A stretch of DNA of 23,911 nucleotides from JBKPHS01 sp046729975. GTDB lineage: Bacteria > Actinomycetota > Thermoleophilia > Solirubrobacterales > Thermoleophilaceae. Positions 22,829 to 23,911 of this stretch are shown here, one piece after another. The position numbers and the translations under genes were made by a program. The DNA is taken from the NCBI GenBank assembly GCA_046729975.1, contig JBKPHS010000063.1, forward strand, positions 1 to 23,911, written 5' to 3'. The first letter of the stretch is position 1. Each line of letters begins with the position of its first letter. The notes under the pieces are model-generated. The model had not been told where the DNA came from and ran no database searches. It saw only the letters and a program-made list of their open reading frames with translations.

Positions 22829-23911
22829 ATGACCGAGCGGCTCGATACGCTGGTCGGTTCGGTGACTTCAGACCCTCTCGCATCGTTCACCCCGCAGGTC
22901 CGTGATTGGTTCGCCCGCGCGTTCGCGGAGCCAACCAAGGCGCAGGAACAGGCTTGGCCGGCGATCGCCCGCGGCGAGAACGTGCTGCTGTCCGCGCCCA
23001 CCGGGTCGGGCAAGACGCTGGCGGCCTTCCTGTGGGGGCTCGACCGGCTGGTCGCCGATCCCGCGCCGGACGGGGAGCGGCGCACGCGCCTCGTCTACGT
23101 CTCGCCCCTGAAGGCGCTCTCCTACGACATCGAGCGCAACCTGCGCGCGCCGCTCAAGGGGATCGGCGGCGACATCGAGGTCGCCATCCGGACCGGCGAC
23201 ACGCCGCAGCGAGAACGCCAGTCGATGATCCGCAACCCGCCGGACGTGCTGATCACCACCCCCGAGTCGCTCTCCCTCATGCTCACCTCGGGAGCGCGCG
23301 AGATCCTGCGCGACGCGGAGTGGGTGATCGTCGACGAGATACATGCGGTGGCGCAAACCAAGCGCGGCGCCCACCTCGCGCTGACTCTCGAACGCCTCGA
23401 GGCCCTGGCGGGGCGCCGCGTGCAGCGGATCGGCCTGTCGGCCACGCAGCGCCCGCTCGAGGAGGTCGGCCGCTTCCTCGCGGGACCGGGACGCGAGTGC
23501 ACGATCGTGGACACCGGCATCCGCAAGCCGCTCGACCTGAAGATCCACGTCCCGGTGGAGGAGATGCGCGAGCCCGACGCCGAGCCGCTCGAGGGCCTCT
23601 CCGAGGGCGACGCGTCCACCCGCCGCTCGATCTGGCCCTCGATCTACCCGGCGCTCCTCGAGCTCGTCGAGGGTCACCGGTCGACGATCCTCTTCGTCAA
23701 CAACCGCCGCCTCGCGGAATGGCTCGCGGTGAGGCTGAACGAGCTGGCGGAGCGTCCGATTGCCCGAGCCCACCACGGCTCGCTCGCGCGCGAGCAACGG
23801 ATCGAGATCGAGGAGCTCCTGAAGAAGGGGGAGATCCCCTGCCTCGTGGCGACGTCCTCGCTCGAGCTCGGCGTCGACATGGGCGCCGTCGACCTCGTCA
23901 TCCAGGTGGAG
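22829..23911 (+). CDS. lhr: Lhr-type superfamily 2 DNA/RNA helicase (3' end cut by window)
   Basis: The 361 visible residues contain helicase motif I APTGSGKT (56-63), motif Ia YVSPLKALSYDIERNL, ITTPESLSLML, motif II Asp169-Glu-Ile-His (DEIH), motif III LSATQRP and, in the second RecA domain, ILFVNNRRLAEWLA, HHGSL and VATSSLELGVDMG. This is the pattern of Lhr, an ATP-driven 3'-to-5' DNA and RNA:DNA unwinding helicase of about 850-1500 residues linked to DNA repair. The C-terminal part lies outside the window. The ATG at 22829 gives an unconserved 11-residue start; GTG 22862, with TACGCT ten bases upstream, would give the more usual opening before SDPLASF. It is divergent from the two-component operon. 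Confidence 0.92.
   Translation, partial: MTERLDTLVGSVTSDPLASFTPQVRDWFARAFAEPTKAQEQAWPAIARGENVLLSAPTGSGKTLAAFLWGLDRLVADPAPDGERRTRLVYVSPLKALSYDIERNLRAPLKGIGGDIEVAIRTGDTPQRERQSMIRNPPDVLITTPESLSLMLTSGAREILRDAEWVIVDEIHAVAQTKRGAHLALTLERLEALAGRRVQRIGLSATQRPLEEVGRFLAGPGRECTIVDTGIRKPLDLKIHVPVEEMREPDAEPLEGLSEGDASTRRSIWPSIYPALLELVEGHRSTILFVNNRRLAEWLAVRLNELAERPIARAHHGSLAREQRIEIEELLKKGEIPCLVATSSLELGVDMGAVDLVIQVE

Overview
The window is high-GC, densely packed bacterial DNA. It most likely comes from a deep-branching actinobacterium, perhaps class Thermoleophilia (Solirubrobacterales or Gaiellales relatives). Pointers to this are a naturally fused PafB-PafC regulator, many GTG starts sitting 6-7 bases after a -10-like hexamer (leaderless style), a family 5 uracil-DNA glycosylase, and very strong G/C bias at third codon positions. 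The lineage is inferred, since no marker gene settles it. There is no rRNA, tRNA, CRISPR array, insertion sequence or phage module.

Layout. (1) 2-1660: the 3' part of an ABC exporter that fuses ATPase and membrane domains. (2) 1699-3792: fused PafBC-type WYL regulator, convergent with a type IV pilin-like gene (3855-4328, minus) that has a good sigma-28 (FliA/WhiG) type promoter. (3) 4420-5730, minus: coiled-coil protein with a DUF2130-like PD-(D/E)XK core. (4) 5948-11763, plus: penicillin-acylase-family Ntn hydrolase, a PPOX-fold flavoprotein, then rmlA, rmlD and rmlB for dTDP-deoxysugar synthesis, with no rmlC. (5) 11967-13624: M15 peptidase lipoprotein, a small possibly truncated gene, and a tandem-ACT protein. 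(6) 13821-16544, plus: a translationally coupled chain of DrrA-like ATPase, lipoprotein, ABC-2 permease and family 5 uracil-DNA glycosylase. (7) 16596-22712, minus: an operon-like row, in transcription order receiver-only regulator, histidine kinase, LuxR-type regulator, MacB-type ATPase and FtsX-type permease, probably a two-component system that controls its own efflux or envelope-stress transporter. (8) 22829-end: start of an Lhr-type DNA helicase.

The most interesting signal is not a gene. Two elements of about 100 nt, at 5767-5864 and 16494-16594, both on the plus strand, fold to the same multi-stem architecture. Their purine-rich internal loops are nearly identical, while the helices differ in sequence and keep pairing, so they show compensatory covariation. 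I do not recognise the family. One copy lies between two divergent genes, and the other covers the 3' ends of two convergent genes, including the glycosylase stop codon. This points to an undescribed structured RNA or mobile RNA-like repeat rather than a simple gene-specific leader. Secondary signals are the sigma-28-like pilin promoter and a GTTAAC plus CCCGTACGG pair found upstream of both the regulator row and its transporter genes.
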